The translations under genes were made by a program, and so were the position numbers. Below the pieces are notes generated by a model. The model ran no database searches, had not been told where the DNA came from, and saw only the letters and a program-made list of their open reading frames with translations. A DNA stretch of 64,000 nt, taken from assembly GCF_019049245.1 (NCBI RefSeq), contig NZ_JAGMUK010000221.1:1-64000 (forward strand), in the 5' to 3' direction. Every line of letters starts with the position of its first letter. Position 1 is the stretch's first letter. Source of the stretch: Streptomyces sp. AC555_RSS877. GTDB lineage: Bacteria; Actinomycetota; Actinomycetes; Streptomycetales; Streptomycetaceae. Below, piece after piece: positions 34,870 through 43,090 of this stretch.

Positions 34870-35088
34870 TCAGGTACGGCGGTGCCCGGCCTTCAACTCG
34901 CCTATGAAGGCGGTCCAGGAGGCGGCCTCGAAGCAGAGCCCCGGACCGTGCGGGACCTTGCTGTCACGGACGGGGACGACGGCCCGGAACCCGTCGGCCA
35001 CCTCCACGCAGTCGCCCCCCGCCTGATTGCTGTAGCTGCTCTTGCGCCACGCGGCGCCGTTCAGATCGGGACGGGAGATTCGAGCCAC
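34870..35088 (-). CDS. DUF397 protein (first XRE/DUF397/ATPase locus)
   Basis: 72 residues from GTG at 35088, eight bases after GGAGGG. The family core WRKSSYSNQAGGDCVEVADG and VPVRDSKVPHGPGL is clear. DUF397 proteins work with XRE-DUF5753 regulators of the WhiJ/AbaA type in development or antibiotic control, possibly as antagonists. Its coding sequence overlaps the 3' end of the regulator gene by 125 nt in another frame. Confidence 0.88.
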   Translation of the reverse strand: MARISRPDLNGAAWRKSSYSNQAGGDCVEVADGFRAVVPVRDSKVPHGPGLCFEAASWTAFIGELKAGHRRT

Positions 35089-35908
35089 GGTAGTTGCCCT
35101 CCATCACGGACCGGATCATGTCGAGTGACATGAGCGGGGGCAGGGCTGCCGCCCGGAGCCGATCGTAAATCACCTTGAAGCGACTGACGTTGGCTGGTTC
35201 CTCGATGAGCTGGCCGTAGTCCGAACCCTCTGTGTAGGCCACTTCCGAGCCGTCCGGCAGGATCAGGATTGTCAGCGAGCCGCCCATCGCCTCGTGCCCG
35301 CCTTGGTCGAACGGCAGTACCTGCACGGTGACGTGACGTTCCGTAGCCGCGTCAAGCAGTCGCGCCAACTGCTTCCGCATCACGGCCTGGCCGCCGATCG
35401 GACGCCTCAGTACCGCCTCGTCCAGGATCACGCACAGCTCCGGCCGGTCGGGCGAACTCAGCCGTTCCTGCCGTCCCATACGTGCTGTGACCCGCTCCTC
35501 CAACTGCTCTTCGCCGTCCAGCAGGGCATCCAGGCTGAGAACCGCCCGCGCATAGTCCTCCGTCTGCAACAGCCCCGGCACCACATGAGCCGCGTACTGC
35601 CGGATGGCCACCGCCCGCTCCGCGTACTCCATGAACTTCCGCGACCAGTCCGGAAACGCCTCCCGGTACACGTACGGCCACAACTCGACCAGCAGATCGT
35701 CCGCGCCGAGTACCGCGTCCAGCGCACGCGCCAACTCCAGCGTCGGTTTCGCCCCGGACGCCCGCTCGATCTGCGTGATCCGGGTGCTCACCACGTGTGT
35801 TCTGGCGCCGAGTTCGGCCTGCGTCAGTCCGGCCGCCGTACGGAGCCTGCGTACCCGCGCGCCGAACAGCGCCGCCATGGACGCACTGGGGTCAATTCCG
35901 TTGGCCAA
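34964..35908 (-). CDS. XRE-family regulator with DUF5753 domain (WhiJ/AbaA-like)
   Basis: 314 residues. The HTH is GARVRRLRTAAGLTQAELGARTHVVSTRITQIERA; the DUF5753 effector domain includes AIRQYAAHVVPGLLQTEDYARA, VILDEAVLRRPIGG and VQVLPFDQGGHEAMGGSLTIL. The last ~45 residues (after MEGNYRG) run through the DUF397 gene and are Arg/Gly-rich, so the normal stop was probably lost or lies at a frameshift near 35090. Divergent from the ATPase gene at 36055. Confidence 0.85.
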   Translation of the reverse strand: MANGIDPSASMAALFGARVRRLRTAAGLTQAELGARTHVVSTRITQIERASGAKPTLELARALDAVLGADDLLVELWPYVYREAFPDWSRKFMEYAERAVAIRQYAAHVVPGLLQTEDYARAVLSLDALLDGEEQLEERVTARMGRQERLSSPDRPELCVILDEAVLRRPIGGQAVMRKQLARLLDAATERHVTVQVLPFDQGGHEAMGGSLTILILPDGSEVAYTEGSDYGQLIEEPANVSRFKVIYDRLRAAALPPLMSLDMIRSVMEGNYRGSNLPSRSERRRVAQEQLQQSGGGRLRGGGRRVPGRRPRP

Positions 35909-36054
35909 AGCGTCACTTCCGTTCCTTACGGGTGGAAAAGTAAGGCTGTGTCACCTGTCGAGCGTAGGGCGATCGGTCGATTCTTGAGCACGGAACGTGA
36001 CGACTCGTGTACGTCGCGGGATGCCTCAGCTCGACAGACAAGGACGGACAAGCC

Positions 36055-36528
36055 GTGCTGACCAAAACGACCACGCCGGGAGACGACGAGGCACGCGAAC
36101 TCCCCGCTTTGGCCGAGCAGTTCGTTTCCTCGCCACGAGGTGCGCAACTCGCCCGGAACCGTGCTGTCCGGCGCATGGAGGAGTGGGGCTACCCGCCGGC
36201 GTCGGACGCGTCGTGCACGGTCGGCCTCGTCGTCGGCGAACTCACCGCGAACGCCGTACAGCACGGCCGAGTCCGCGGACGCGACTTCGGTCTCCGGCTC
36301 ACTCTCGACGCGGCGGCGGGCCTGGTTCGCATCGAGGTCGCGGACGCCGCCACCGCGAAGCGGCCACCCGCGGTCCCGCCCTCGTCGTCCCCCGAGGGTG
36401 AGTCCGGTCGGGGGCTGCTCCTGGTGGACGTCCTGGCTGTGCGCTGGGGGTCGGCGTCTCGCCGACCCGTAGGCAAGACGGTATGGGCGGAGGTAGCTGT
36501 CGAGGCGGCACTCACCCGTGAGAGCTGA
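36055..36528 (+). CDS. Anti-sigma-factor-like HATPase (RsbW/SpoIIAB type)
   Basis: 157 residues from GTG at 36055 after AAGGACGG. N-box VVGELTANAVQHGRV, G1 box IEVADA and G2 box GRGLLLVDVLAVRWG indicate an ATP-binding serine kinase/anti-sigma fold. In Streptomyces such small ATPases accompany XRE-DUF397 pairs. Target unknown. Divergent from the XRE gene; a terminator follows at 36599-36652. Confidence 0.87.
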   Translation: MLTKTTTPGDDEARELPALAEQFVSSPRGAQLARNRAVRRMEEWGYPPASDASCTVGLVVGELTANAVQHGRVRGRDFGLRLTLDAAAGLVRIEVADAATAKRPPAVPPSSSPEGESGRGLLLVDVLAVRWGSASRRPVGKTVWAEVAVEAALTRES

Positions 36529-36598
36529 TGGCGGCGCAGCCGCCGTGCGGAGACCACCGGGGAGGGGCCGACCAGGTTTTCCACAGGCCGTGCACGGC

Positions 36599-36652
36599 GA
36601 GAGCCCGGCCCTGGCACGCGACCGTGGGGGTCGGCGCCCTGGCCGGGCTCTC
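36599..36652 (+). terminator. Terminator between the ATPase and YbjN genes
   Basis: GAGAGCCCGGCC pairs with GGCCGGGCTCTC (12 bp) around a long loop, followed by TTTCG. It serves both convergent genes. Confidence 0.75.
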
Positions 36653-36707
36653 TTTCGCCGCTACGGCGGCGGTACGGCGGTACAGGCCGTTACAGGCCCG
36701 GGGGGAC

Positions 36708-37235
36708 CTACTCGTCCTCTTCGGGCTTCTCCGCGTCGTTGACCTCCTGCTCGAGGCCCAGCTGCTCGACGAGCCACTTGTCGAACTCGATGGCGGCCCG
36801 CACCCAGCTGACCGTGGAGGACACGAAGTGCTCCAGGCTGACGCCGGTGCCGATGAGCATCTGCGCCTCGCCGATCAGACGGACGGTGCCGTCGTCATGC
36901 GTGTGCGTGTAGACCTTGGGCCACAGGGTGCGCCGGTTCCAGTCGTCGATGGACTCCAGCAGCAGGGGCTTCTCGTCGATCTTGTGGGGGCGGTCGTAGA
37001 ACGTCCGCACCGAGAAGACCTGCTGGTCTCCCTCACCACGGAACATGAAGTACGTACGGAACTGCTCCCACGGCGCCGCGAGGTCACCCTCGTCGTCGAC
37101 GACATACTTCAGCTCCATCTGGTCGAGGAGCTGCTTCACGAGGTCCTGATCCGGGACGACGGGGCCCGCCGGAGCTGACGGCTGCGGCTCGGGCTGGCCC
37201 CCGAAGTTCGGAATCGAGGACGGGTCGATGGTCAC
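36708..37235 (-). CDS. YbjN-domain protein
   Basis: 175 residues from GTG at 37235, nine bases after GAAGGG. After a Pro-rich start (SIPNFGGQPEPQPSAPAGP) comes a YbjN/type III secretion chaperone-like domain: LVKQLLDQMELKYVVDDEGD, YFMFRGEGDQQVFSVRTF and LLLESIDDWNRRTLWPKVY. These are putative chaperone folds of unknown client. The C-terminus is acidic. Confidence 0.85.
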   Translation of the reverse strand: MTIDPSSIPNFGGQPEPQPSAPAGPVVPDQDLVKQLLDQMELKYVVDDEGDLAAPWEQFRTYFMFRGEGDQQVFSVRTFYDRPHKIDEKPLLLESIDDWNRRTLWPKVYTHTHDDGTVRLIGEAQMLIGTGVSLEHFVSSTVSWVRAAIEFDKWLVEQLGLEQEVNDAEKPEEDE

Positions 37236-37393
37236 CGTGATTTTCCCTTCGTACGGATCCTGCCATCCTCCCCCATGCGGGGAGGGGGGTGGCAAGCCCA
37301 GGCGAGTCTGTGAGCCTCGGGCTGACATGATCCGGTCAGCAGGAAGCAGGTACAGGAAGCAGGTACTGACCGGTACCCGACGGAGGGGAACTC

Positions 37394-37885
37394 ATGACGC
37401 GGAGCGGCGACGAACCCGTGACGGAGCCGAGGACGCCCGGCAGGACCCGCTGGGGCGTGTTCGCGGCGATCATGGCGTTACCGGCCCTGCTGGTGGCGGG
37501 AGTGCCCGTGTTGCTCGCCCTGTGGCTGTCCACGGACGACACCGCACGGACGGGGGTCGAGAAGGCACCCTGCGCCGACGCGCTGGCCTTCGGCGGGGCG
37601 AAGCTGCCCTCCGGCGCGGACGACGCCGCCTGCGAGGTGCAGTCCGGCATCGACACCCGCTACGACGCCCGCTTCCGTATGCCCCGCGACCAGGTGCGGG
37701 ACTGGCTGGCGGCCACGTACCGGGGCGGGCCCGAGCCGCGGACGTCGCAGTGCGCCGAGGCCACGGCCGACCTCTGCCTGAACCTGGGCCCCGGGGAGTT
37801 CGGCGACCACGGCGCCGTACAGGTGGACATCACTCACGACGGGCCGGACTGGTCCCGGGTGCGGTTCGTGGCGTTCACAGTGTGA
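37394..37885 (+). CDS. Single-pass membrane protein of unknown function
   Basis: 163 residues behind GGAGGGGAACTC. One helix at about 20-45 (WGVFAAIMALPALLVAGVPVLLALW) anchors an extracellular domain with four cysteines (APCADALAFGG, DAACEVQSG, TSQCAEATADLCLN) likely to form two disulfides. No family is recognised. Convergent with clpB; the 97-nt gap between them carries a run of GTGACCGTGACC-like repeats. Confidence 0.75.
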   Translation: MTRSGDEPVTEPRTPGRTRWGVFAAIMALPALLVAGVPVLLALWLSTDDTARTGVEKAPCADALAFGGAKLPSGADDAACEVQSGIDTRYDARFRMPRDQVRDWLAATYRGGPEPRTSQCAEATADLCLNLGPGEFGDHGAVQVDITHDGPDWSRVRFVAFTV

Positions 37886-37982
37886 CCGTGACCGTGACCG
37901 CCGTGACCATGACCCGGGCAGGGGCCGGGGAGACCGGCATCCCCGCCCGTGGCGTCCGTCCGCCCACCGTGACAGTGCCTTG

Positions 37983-40580
37983 TCAGAGCGTCTTGTCCGT
38001 CGACGGCCCGACGATCAAGCCCTCCCCGAACACGTCCACCCGGACGGTGTCGCCGTCCTTGACCTCGCCGGAAAGGATCTCCTTGGCGAGGCGGTCGCCG
38101 ATGGCGGTCTGCACGAGGCGGCGCAGCGGGCGGGCGCCGTAGGCCGGGTCCATGCCCTCGGTCGCGAGCCAGACCAGGGCCTCGTCGCTGACCTCAAGGG
38201 TGAGGCGGCGTTCGGCCAGCCGCTGGGTGAGGTGGCCGATCTGGAGGCGGGCGATCCGGCTCAGCTCGTCCTTCGACAGGGCCGAGAAGACGACCAGGTC
38301 GTCGAGCCGGTTCAGGAACTCCGGCTTGAAGGATGACCGGACCACCTCCAGCACCTGCTCCTTCTTCTCCGCCTCGCTCCTGATCGGGTCGACCAGGAAC
38401 TGGCTGCCCAGGTTCGAGGTGAGGACCAGGATCGTGTTGCGGAAGTCCACCGTCCGGCCCTGGCCGTCCGTCAGGCGGCCGTCGTCCAGCACCTGGAGGA
38501 GGATGTCGAAGACCTCGGGGTGCGCCTTCTCGACCTCGTCGAGCAGGACGACGCTGTACGGCCGGCGCCGCACCGCCTCCGTGAGCTGGCCGCCCTCCTC
38601 GTAGCCGACGTAGCCGGGGGGCGCGCCGACGAGCCGCGACACGGTGTGCTTCTCGCCGTACTCGCTCATGTCGATGCGGACCATGGCCCGCTCGTCGTCG
38701 AAGAGGAAGTCGGCGAGTGCCTTGGCGAGTTCGGTCTTGCCGACTCCGGTGGGGCCGAGGAAGAGGAACGAGCCGGTGGGGCGGTCGGGATCCGCGATGC
38801 CGGCCCGGCTGCGCCGTACGGCGTCCGACACGGCCTGTACGGCCTCCGTCTGGCCGATGAGGCGACGGCCCAGCTCCTCCTCCATGCGCAGGAGTTTCTG
38901 CGTCTCGCCCTCCAGGAGGCGCCCGGCGGGGATGCCGGTCCAGGCGGCCACGGTGTCGGCGATGTCGTCGGCGCCGACCTCCTCCTTGACCATGGTGTCC
39001 TTGGCGGCCTCCTCCTCGGCCTGCGAGGCGACTTCCAAGTCCCGTTCCAGGGTGGGGATCTCGCCGTACAGCAGCATGGACGCGGTGTCGAAGTCGCCGT
39101 CGCGCTGGGCGCGTTCGGCCTGCCCGCGCAGCTCGTCGAGCTTCTCCTTCAGCTCACCGACCCGGTTGAGGGACTGCTTCTCCTTCTCCCAGCGGGCGGT
39201 CAGGCCGCGCAGCTCCTCCTCCTTGTCGGCGAGATCGCGGCGCAGCCGCTCCAGGCGCTCGCGCGAGGCCGGGTCGGTCTCCTTGACCAGCGCGAGCTCC
39301 TCCATCTTCAGCCGGTCGACGGCGCGCTGGAGTTCGTCGATCTCCAGGGGCGAGGAGTCGATCTCCATGCGGAGGCGGGAGGCCGCCTCGTCGACCAGGT
39401 CGATGGCCTTGTCGGGCAGGAAGCGGGAGGTGATGTACCGGTCGGAGAGGGTCGCGGCCGCGACCAGCGCGCTGTCCGCGATCACCACCTTGTGGTGGGC
39501 CTCGTAGCGCCCCTTGAGGCCGCGCAGGATGGCGATGGTGTCCTCGACGCTCGGCTCGGCGACCAGCACCTGCTGGAAGCGGCGCTCCAGCGCCGGGTCC
39601 TTCTCGATCCGCTCGCGGTACTCGTCCAGGGTCGTGGCGCCGACCATGCGCAGCTCACCCCGCGCGAGCATGGGCTTGAGCATGTTGCCGGCGTCCATCG
39701 AGGAGTCCCCGCCGGCGCCGGCGCCCACGACGGTGTGCAGTTCGTCGATGAAGGTGATGATCTGGCCGTCGGAGTCCTTGATCTCCGCGAGGACGGTCTT
39801 CAGCCGCTCCTCGAACTCGCCGCGGTACTTTGCCCCGGCCACCATGGCGCTGACATCGAGCGCGACGAGCCGCTTGTTCTTGAGGGACTCGGGCACGTCG
39901 CCCTTCACGATCCGCTGGGCGAGCCCTTCGACCACGGCGGTCTTGCCGACGCCGGGCTCGCCGATGAGCACGGGGTTGTTCTTGGTCCGCCGGGACAGCA
40001 CCTGCACCACCCGGCGGATCTCCTGGTCCCGCCCGATGACGGGATCGAGCTTGCCTTCCCGCGCGGCGGCGGTGAAGTCGGTCCCGAACTTCTCCAGGGC
40101 CTTGTACTGGCCCTCGGGATCGGCGGTGGTCACGCGGCGTCCTCCCCTTGCCTTCTGGAAGGCCTCCGACAGCTTCTTCGCGGTGGCCCCCTGCCCGGAG
40201 AGTACGTCGCCGGCCGGGCCGCCCTTCGCGGCGATGCCGATGAGCAGGTGCTCGGTGGAGAGGTATTCGTCCCCGAGGTCCTTGGCCCGCTCCTGGGCGT
40301 CCGCGATCACGGCGAGCAGCTCGCGGTTGGGCTGCGGGGGCGCGACGGTGGATCCGGTCACGCTGGGCAGCGACGCGATCGCCTTCTCCGCGCCGGCCCG
40401 CACGGCGGCCTGGTCGGCGTCGACGGCGGCCAGCAGATCGACGATGTTCTCGTTGTCCTGCCCCTGGAGCAGGGCAAGGAGCAGGTGGGCCGGGGTGAGG
40501 TCGGGATGTCCCTCGGTCACGGCCCGGTTGCCGGCCGCGTTGATGGCGTCCCGGCTCCGGTTGGTCAGCTCGGCGTCCAC
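37983..40580 (-). CDS. clpB: ClpB disaggregase (AAA+ chaperone)
   Basis: 865 residues from GTG at 40580 behind GAGGAGGAG. It works with DnaK to dissolve protein aggregates. Domains in order: Clp_N repeats (TPAHLLLALLQGQ, YLSTEHLLIGIA), AAA1 with GEPGVGKTAVVEGLAQ, the coiled-coil middle domain (about 400-525), AAA2 with LFLGPTGVGKTELAKALA, and the C-terminal small domain. Cytosolic hexamer. A HAIR operator at 40653-40673 puts it under HspR, encoded at 54.6 kb. Confidence 0.98.
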   Translation of the reverse strand: MDAELTNRSRDAINAAGNRAVTEGHPDLTPAHLLLALLQGQDNENIVDLLAAVDADQAAVRAGAEKAIASLPSVTGSTVAPPQPNRELLAVIADAQERAKDLGDEYLSTEHLLIGIAAKGGPAGDVLSGQGATAKKLSEAFQKARGGRRVTTADPEGQYKALEKFGTDFTAAAREGKLDPVIGRDQEIRRVVQVLSRRTKNNPVLIGEPGVGKTAVVEGLAQRIVKGDVPESLKNKRLVALDVSAMVAGAKYRGEFEERLKTVLAEIKDSDGQIITFIDELHTVVGAGAGGDSSMDAGNMLKPMLARGELRMVGATTLDEYRERIEKDPALERRFQQVLVAEPSVEDTIAILRGLKGRYEAHHKVVIADSALVAAATLSDRYITSRFLPDKAIDLVDEAASRLRMEIDSSPLEIDELQRAVDRLKMEELALVKETDPASRERLERLRRDLADKEEELRGLTARWEKEKQSLNRVGELKEKLDELRGQAERAQRDGDFDTASMLLYGEIPTLERDLEVASQAEEEAAKDTMVKEEVGADDIADTVAAWTGIPAGRLLEGETQKLLRMEEELGRRLIGQTEAVQAVSDAVRRSRAGIADPDRPTGSFLFLGPTGVGKTELAKALADFLFDDERAMVRIDMSEYGEKHTVSRLVGAPPGYVGYEEGGQLTEAVRRRPYSVVLLDEVEKAHPEVFDILLQVLDDGRLTDGQGRTVDFRNTILVLTSNLGSQFLVDPIRSEAEKKEQVLEVVRSSFKPEFLNRLDDLVVFSALSKDELSRIARLQIGHLTQRLAERRLTLEVSDEALVWLATEGMDPAYGARPLRRLVQTAIGDRLAKEILSGEVKDGDTVRVDVFGEGLIVGPSTDKTL

Positions 40581-40652
40581 GTTCGCTGTCTCCTCCTCCT
40601 GGCGTCCTTGCGTCAGCCGTCCCGTCACACTGACTCAATCAACGTACACAAA

Positions 40653-40673
40653 CTTGAGTCTATTCCACTCAAG
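40653..40673 (-). promoter_or_regulatory. HAIR operator for HspR upstream of clpB
   Basis: CTTGAGT-N7-ACTCAAG is a perfect HspR-associated inverted repeat, 73 bp upstream of the clpB start. The minus-strand TTGAGT in it can act as the -35, so HspR would occlude the promoter. The PPOX gene starts 39 bp away in the other direction. Confidence 0.95.
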
Positions 40674-40711
40674 GTGGCCACGGGGAGGTTCCGGACGGCT
40701 AGGTTCGGTTC

Positions 40712-41125
40712 ATGGCCGCACATCCCCAGGACCCGGGTGCCCCGGACGCGTCATACCTCAGCTTCTGGCGCGAACGGCACCTGTGCACGCTGACGACACC
40801 CCGCCCCGACGGCAGCCCGCACGTGGTGCCGGTCGGAGTGACATACGACCCCGAGAGCCGACTTGCTCGGGTGATCGCGGACAGGGCAAGCACGAAAGTG
40901 CGCAACATCCTGGCGGCGGGGCCGGCGGGCGCCCGGGTCGCGGTCTGCCAGGTCGCCGGCCGCCGCTGGGCCACGCTGGAGGGCCGGGCGTTCGCGCGCA
41001 CGGGGCCGGAACAGGTCGCGGAGGCGGAGCGCCGCTACGAGGAGCGCTACGGACACCCACCGCGCCCGAACCCGACGCGCGTGGCGATCGAGATCCAGCT
41101 GACGCGGGCGATGGGGCGGGGCTGA
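40712..41125 (+). CDS. PPOX-class split-barrel protein (FMN or F420 dependent)
   Basis: 137 residues. FWRERHLCTLTTPRPDGSPHVVPVGVTYD and VRNILAAGPAGARVAVCQVAGRRWATLEGRA match the pyridoxamine-phosphate-oxidase-like split barrel, in the actinobacterial F420-binding branch (TIGR03618-like). Likely a small oxidoreductase. It is divergent from clpB and shares the HAIR region, so heat control is possible. Confidence 0.8.
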   Translation: MAAHPQDPGAPDASYLSFWRERHLCTLTTPRPDGSPHVVPVGVTYDPESRLARVIADRASTKVRNILAAGPAGARVAVCQVAGRRWATLEGRAFARTGPEQVAEAERRYEERYGHPPRPNPTRVAIEIQLTRAMGRG

Positions 41126-41284
41126 GAAGGCCGCGAGGCCGAAAAGGACCGGGCGAAGCGGGCTCCGGAGGCCCTGGAGACCCGCCAGGACCCTCACAGA
41201 GCCGCCGGGACCCGCCCCGCACGCAAAATCGATCAGTTTCAGCCACTCACCGATTCGCCCGATACCTGGAAATGTCCCCAAACT

Positions 41285-41325
41285 GCAGCGGCGTCACCGT
41301 GTTCAGGTCACGGTGACGCCGCTGC
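41285..41325. terminator. Bidirectional intrinsic terminator
   Basis: A perfect 17-bp stem, GCAGCGGCGTCACCGTG / CACGGTGACGCCGCTGC, with a TTCAGGT loop, between the convergent PPOX gene and the Rieske-like gene. The 159 bases before it hold no gene. Confidence 0.85.
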
Positions 41326-41368
41326 GGGGGGAAGCGCCTGCGCGATCTGTTACGACGGGGGAATCGCG

Positions 41369-41704
41369 TCAGGCACTGCGGGGGGTGGCTGAGATGGTTC
41401 GTTGGGGCGGAGCGTCCTGCTCCACCAGTCGATGGTCCCGCTGGTCCAGGTTCACAAAGATCATTCCGTACCGGATGGCACACCGCACGGGCTGCGGCGC
41501 ACCCCGGGGCCGCCGCAGGCACCGATAGGCCCGTACGTCCTCGTCCTCGTCCCGCGTCACGACGACCGGCTCACCGAAGACGGTCACCATCAACGAGTCA
41601 CCGGCGTGGGGGATCGCGGTGACCAGGTCGATGAAGTGCCATCCCGAGCGGTAGGCGGTGGCCATTTCGCGGCGGAAGGAGCGGTCGTCGGGTGGAGTGG
41701 TCAT
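41369..41704 (-). CDS. Rieske-oxygenase-like mini protein lacking cluster ligands
   Basis: 111 residues. The core GWHFIDLVTAIPHAGDSLMV, TVFGEPVVVTRDEDEDVRAY, then RCLRRPRGAP and CAIRYGMIFVNLDQ follows the order of the Rieske domain of ring-hydroxylating oxygenases (GWYFVG..., GEPVVVVRDEDG..., CRHRGA, YGLIFVNL). The CxH pair is C62-x-R64, and the whole CPYHGW segment is absent, so a [2Fe-2S] cluster cannot be bound in the usual way. Its ATG overlaps the upstream peptide gene's stop (ATGA). It is probably a repurposed scaffold; an oxygenase activity is unlikely. Confidence 0.65.
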   Translation of the reverse strand: MTTPPDDRSFRREMATAYRSGWHFIDLVTAIPHAGDSLMVTVFGEPVVVTRDEDEDVRAYRCLRRPRGAPQPVRCAIRYGMIFVNLDQRDHRLVEQDAPPQRTISATPRSA

Positions 41705-41958
41705 GACTCGGCGGCCCAGGTGCTGTCGTCCATGCCCCATGTGCTGTCGGCCGGGGCGTCGGACGCCGCCACCACCACCCACGTACTGTCGCCGGGCGGG
41801 GCGGCAGTCGCGGCACGCGTGCTCCAGGCGCTGTCCGTCGGGACGTCGCTCCTGGTCTCCGCAAGGCCACTCAGCGTCCCGAAAGCCACAACAGCGGAGA
41901 AGGCGGCGGCAAGCGCCGAGCGAAGCATTCTCTTACGCATAGTCGGCTTCGTCCTCAT
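41701..41958 (-). CDS. Secreted peptide with four DSxW repeats
   Basis: 85 residues from ATG at 41958, after GGGGAGAGGTGA. A basic start (MRTKPTMRKRMLR) and hydrophobic core (SALAAAFSAVVAFGTLSGLA) make a Sec signal peptide, likely cut near residue 33. The mature ~50 residues hold DSAW (42-45), DSTW (57-60), DSTW (71-74) and DSTW (78-81) in Ala/Pro-rich spacers, with no cysteine. It is translationally coupled to the Rieske-like gene and divergent from the first LuxR-type regulator by 112 nt. The family and function are unknown to me; a signal peptide or modified peptide precursor is possible. Confidence 0.65.
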   Translation of the reverse strand: MRTKPTMRKRMLRSALAAAFSAVVAFGTLSGLAETRSDVPTDSAWSTRAATAAPPGDSTWVVVAASDAPADSTWGMDDSTWAAES

Positions 41959-42070
41959 TTGAAGGTCACCTCTCCCCCGTCGACTACGACGATGGCGCAT
42001 TTGGGCACGTCATGGCCACACAATCGATGCATCATGTTCCTGCACGTTCAGGACCCTGGGGGGTGGAGAT

Positions 42071-43054
42071 TTGATAACAAGCGCGACTAAGCGGACACAT
42101 CCTCACGCGCTGACTGCACTGTGCGAGGAGGGTCGCCGTCTCTATGAGAACGCTCTCCGCACCGGACGCATCGCCCGTGCGGACGTCGAGCCCGCTCCGT
42201 GCTTGATGGAGTTCGCCCTCCTTCATCCCGATCCGGACGACGCGAACTGGCTGCGCCCCGTGCCTCCGTCGATCGCCCTGGCACAGCGGCTCAACCCGAT
42301 CGAGCACGAGATCACTCAGCGCAGGCGGGAGTCGATCGAACTCGCCGACGCTTTCGAGCCGTTCATGGCCCTCAGCGCCCAGGCGACGGCGTCCACGCAC
42401 TCCATCACGGTGCTGGAGGGCATCGACCGGATCAACGCTGCGCTCGACCTGGCCACCGCCCAATGCCACACCGAGATGCTCACGGTCCAACCGAGCCGCC
42501 GCCGGCTCGAGCACACCCTCGCCCAAGGGCTGGAGCGTGACAGGCCGTTGATCGAAAGAGGCTGCCGCATCCGGACCCTCTACCAGCACACCGCCCGTCA
42601 CAGTCCCGAGACGCTGGCCTACGTGGCCCGGTTCTCCGACGGCAAGGTCGAATACCGCACCATCGACGAACTGGTGGAGCGGCTGATCATCTGCGACGAG
42701 ACCGTGGCCTTCATCCCGACGCGTGACGACGGGCAGGTCGCCCTCGAACTGCGTCACCCCGGGCTCGTCCGCTACCTGATCAAGGTCTTCGAGTTCATGT
42801 GGGGCCGCGCGGTTCCGCTGAGCGCCGGCGCACCCTACGAAACCGCCCCCGACGGCATCACGGACATCCAGCACTCCATCGCCAAGCTCCTCATCGAGGG
42901 CCATGTCGACGAGGCCATAGCCCGACGCCTGGGGATGAACGTCCGCACGTGCCGCGCTCACATCGCCAAACTCGCCTCGGCCCTCGGCAGCGGGAGCCGT
43001 GCCCAACTCGGCTTCCTCATAGCGCAGTCGGGCATTTTGCAGCAGGATGCCTGA
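42071..43054 (+). CDS. LuxR-type regulator with TrmB/PLD-like sensor domain (1 of 3)
   Basis: 327 residues from TTG at 42071; no ATG or GTG occurs in frame before residue 46. The central domain contains EMLTVQPSRRRLEHTLAQG, RTLYQHTARHSPETLAYVA and YRTIDELVERLIICDETVAFIP, the fold used by TrmB-like sensors. The C-terminal HTH is IAKLLIEGHVDEAIARRLGMNVRTCRAHIAKLASALG. No receiver domain is present, so it is probably ligand-controlled. Divergent from the DSxW peptide, 36 nt before a paralogue. Confidence 0.85.
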   Translation: MITSATKRTHPHALTALCEEGRRLYENALRTGRIARADVEPAPCLMEFALLHPDPDDANWLRPVPPSIALAQRLNPIEHEITQRRRESIELADAFEPFMALSAQATASTHSITVLEGIDRINAALDLATAQCHTEMLTVQPSRRRLEHTLAQGLERDRPLIERGCRIRTLYQHTARHSPETLAYVARFSDGKVEYRTIDELVERLIICDETVAFIPTRDDGQVALELRHPGLVRYLIKVFEFMWGRAVPLSAGAPYETAPDGITDIQHSIAKLLIEGHVDEAIARRLGMNVRTCRAHIAKLASALGSGSRAQLGFLIAQSGILQQDA

Positions 43055-43090
43055 CTCCCGCCGGAGGAAACCGGAAGAAGAGGGTCACGC

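Noticed and set aside
32463..36528. Accessory patch considered as an integrated plasmid or prophage
   Set aside because: No integrase, replication, transfer or structural gene and no attachment repeats were found; only small accessory genes are present.
38520..40793. 757-codon plus-strand frame opposite clpB
   Set aside because: Antisense shadow caused by codon bias; the translated product is Gly/Val/Leu-rich without motifs, whereas clpB is complete.
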